Assembly (NCBI RefSeq): GCF_932274485.2
Contig: NC_065883.2
Coordinates: 63,345,210 to 63,409,209 of the forward strand
DNA from: Patella vulgata
Taxonomy: Eukaryota; Mollusca; Gastropoda; Patellidae
Length of the DNA: 64,000 bases
Reading direction: 5' to 3'
Below, piece after piece: positions 61,557-64,000 of this stretch. The position numbers were made by a program, and so were the translations under genes. Each line of letters begins with the position of its first letter. The first letter of the stretch is position 1. The notes below the pieces were generated by a model that was not told where the DNA came from, did no database searches, and saw only the letters and a program-made list of their open reading frames with translations.

Positions 61557-64000
61557 CTGAAATATATAGATCTCATTATTAGGTATCTATATCCTACTAA
61601 CTGACACATCATGTCATGATAATTAGGCCCCACCAATTTGATTTTCTGTTCCTCGGGAATACTTGTAAAGATTTTTCATTTTTTCTCTTCTTAAAGTAAA
61701 GACTTATTTAAAAACCAAAAGTACTTAGTTGTGCTGTTTAACAGCTTTTAGTTCCAAAATTTTTAAGTTTTGAAATTTTATACAAAATTTATTTATCAAG
61801 AACAGAAAATCGAATTGGTGTGGTCTTACAGGACAATAACCCCTGTATACCTGATACATAAACAACATAAAAGAACAAATCAAACTAAAAATCCTGAAGT
61901 ACATTCACATAGAAATAGTTGTCATAACAATAAAATATCTTAGGATTTTTTTTATGGATAGAAAATTATATAGTGGCTAAATTGAAAGTAGTACTTTTAT
62001 AATAAACACAATTATACTTATCACGAAATATTTAGACTTTTGCAATTTCACAATATTCAGATGAAATCAAATGAAGGGTTTGCATGCTTTTATATTAATT
62101 CAAAACAAACATGCAACACGATTCATGCTTTTAAAATTACAAATCTGTGTGTACATTCTTATAAATTGTGCAAAAAATAATATAACATACACAAACAAAC
62201 ATATTATTACATGTACAGTCATATATAAACTACAAGCCCGTAAATAAACAATATGCCATGGAAAATAATGAGCTCGAATTCGAGTTCTTTAGGTTCAAAC
62301 CTTTTTGCCAGATATAACCAAAAGGTTTCTTTCCAAAGCTTTTATATACACCATCTACCACAAAAGTTCTTTAGGTCAAAATAAAAAAATACCTGTGTTT
62401 AAGGTTACCCGACCAACACTATTTGTTTTAACCAAAATTTCTGACCCAGAAATATTTTCCCTCATTCCCCAAGCCTTATAACTCGATTTTGGTGTGATTT
62501 TCTCCTGACAAATTCAAACAATGAAAATGTGGTATCATTTTCAAGAACCTTACTCAGTAATAAAGTTAAAAATGCTAGGAAATAGATAAAACTAACCCCA
62601 CAAAAAAATAAATAAAAAGATTTTCCTACCAACTGTCCATATTTTTGGTGGGCCAAGTAACAGTAAACAAGGGTATTATTTTCTTAGCCTTACTAATAGG
62701 TTACATACATATCAATAAATACTACAATTAGCATATACAATCATGTATTTGAAAAAATGAAATGAAATGGGATATAACATGAGGGAAATTTTGCCTCGAC
62801 AGTGGCACTACATCCTACTTTTATTTCAAATTCCAACTGCAAGGGATCTTTTACATGTACACCGATGTGTACATGGGGCCTCGTTTTTTTGTCCCATCCG
62901 AACGACTATACGCTGTCCTGCATGACTGACTAAGAGGAACTAAGTCGGAAAATCCTGATGAACTTTATTGGCCAACGCAGGGATCGAACACAAGATCTCC
63001 ACGTTAGCGAGCCAATGTCTTACTCACTGAGCTCATGTATCTGAACACCTGAATTCAACAAATGCCTAAAATCCATAAAACTAAGCTGGTATTTGTAGAA
63101 GTCAGGTAATCATTTATATGTAGCTGTTTATTTCCATTCAAATAGCTTATCACTACTTTCATTTTCAAGAAATATAATCCATTCATGCTGTATCTAGTAT
63201 ATATGTCAGCAAACTGTTAATTAATACTACAGAAAATAGTCAAAATTTCAAGATACAATTGTATTAGTCGTTATTATATCTGTTATCCCCATTAATAAAA
63301 CAAAGTTGGGTAATATGCTGGTTAGAAATCCTCATTCCGGGGCATTTGATACCAATCCATGATAAATATACAGTGTGCAGCCACATCTTTTGGTGATACC
63401 TTTCAATATCAAAGGAACATCAAGTATAATTTTTGTCTTCATATCTGGTTTTAGTTTTAATCAGATAATCTGAGCCTAATATTTGGATTAAACATATTGG
63501 GTTCAATTTAAAATAGAGGAATGGTCACGCCCAATGTACTTCACAAATGTCAAATATGATAAGTTAGCCATGTATGTATTTATCTTCTGACTGCAATAAA
63601 AGTTGTTTGTAGTGACATCTAGCAACTAGAATAGTCTTCAATATAATGAAGATACTTTTTCCAAAAAAAGATTGAAACCATGCCAAATTTAGGTTAAAAA
63701 CTGGCATTTATGTTCGAAATACCAAAATAACATGATTGAATTATGTATCAATGATTTTAAAACAATATTTTATTTCTGCTTTCAGTAATAAATATTGTCA
63801 CAGCATTGGCCATATTTTGGAAAAAGTGGTTGCATCCAATGAAAAAACTTCTGCTTACTTTTACTGTCTGACAAACAACATCCAATGCAGTCACAGGTGA
63901 ATAACATATTTTAACATTTGACAACTCTGATTGTGTGTGTTTTAACAACAACACATTTCCTTTGAATTTGATGTTCCTTAGGTGAAAAGCAAGGGATTAA
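61557..64000 (-). other. TANGO1 intron running off the window
   Basis: Lies upstream (minus-strand sense) of the large lumenal exon, which begins after a 'tatatatttcag' acceptor in phase 1. No further exon was recognised out to 64000, so the signal peptide and SH3-like domain must be farther right. Confidence 0.6.
62757..63037 (-). mobile_element. SINE family A copy (TANGO1 intron)
   Basis: 'gaaatgaaatgggatataac' tail, 'cagtggcactacatcctact', 'gtcccatccgaacgactata', and reversed head 'gcagggatcgaacacaagat' and 'cgttagcgagccaatgtctt'. Confidence 0.82.

Overview
This is a eukaryotic, AT-rich, intron-rich window from an animal, most likely an invertebrate. My guess is a mollusc or other lophotrochozoan, judged from the style of the repeats and not proven. 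Two conserved animal genes fix the identity. One is RADX (RPA1-related single-stranded DNA-binding protein) on the + strand, 28552-43056. The other is TANGO1/MIA3 (ER export factor) on the - strand, entering from the right edge and ending at 47975. They are convergent, tail to tail. Both could be rebuilt exon by exon with GT-AG junctions and consistent phases: 15 exons and 732 residues for RADX; 19 exons and 1223 residues, lacking the N-terminus, for TANGO1.

Left third (1-12.6 kb): repeats and a degenerate satellite come first. Then a divergent pair of small unrecognised genes shares a 250-bp start-to-start promoter region. The leftward one (6389-5799, 131 aa) is Cys-rich at its N-terminus. 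The rightward one (6640-12124, six exons, 274 aa) has a very basic nuclear-type C-terminus ending in a motif that resembles the Shugoshin C-terminal box. A 42-bp minisatellite follows it.

Middle (13-28 kb): a gene-poor stretch with three unrecognised small genes. These are a two-exon tail-anchored protein (13498-15890), an uninterrupted 236-aa basic protein (23753-24463) and a secreted 240-aa protein (25742-26464). The last two may be old tandem relatives, because duplicated flanking DNA lies between them. Tandem arrays lie at 21.5-22.9 kb.

Right half (28-64 kb): RADX and TANGO1, with introns full of mobile DNA. These include a complete-looking Tc1-type DNA transposon with an open 339-aa transposase and perfect 34-bp inverted repeats (RADX intron 2), and a 1.17-kb hAT-like non-autonomous element holding a second element (TANGO1). 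There are also MULE-like MITEs with 9-bp target duplications, two families of TTAA-flanked MITEs, and two tRNA-headed SINE families that share one 3' tail. I saw no rRNA, tRNA or CRISPR array, and no retrovirus-like or Polinton-like element.

Functionally the two known genes are unrelated: RADX limits RAD51 at replication forks and TANGO1 loads bulky cargo such as collagen at ER exit sites. Their adjacency looks like ordinary genome neighbourhood.
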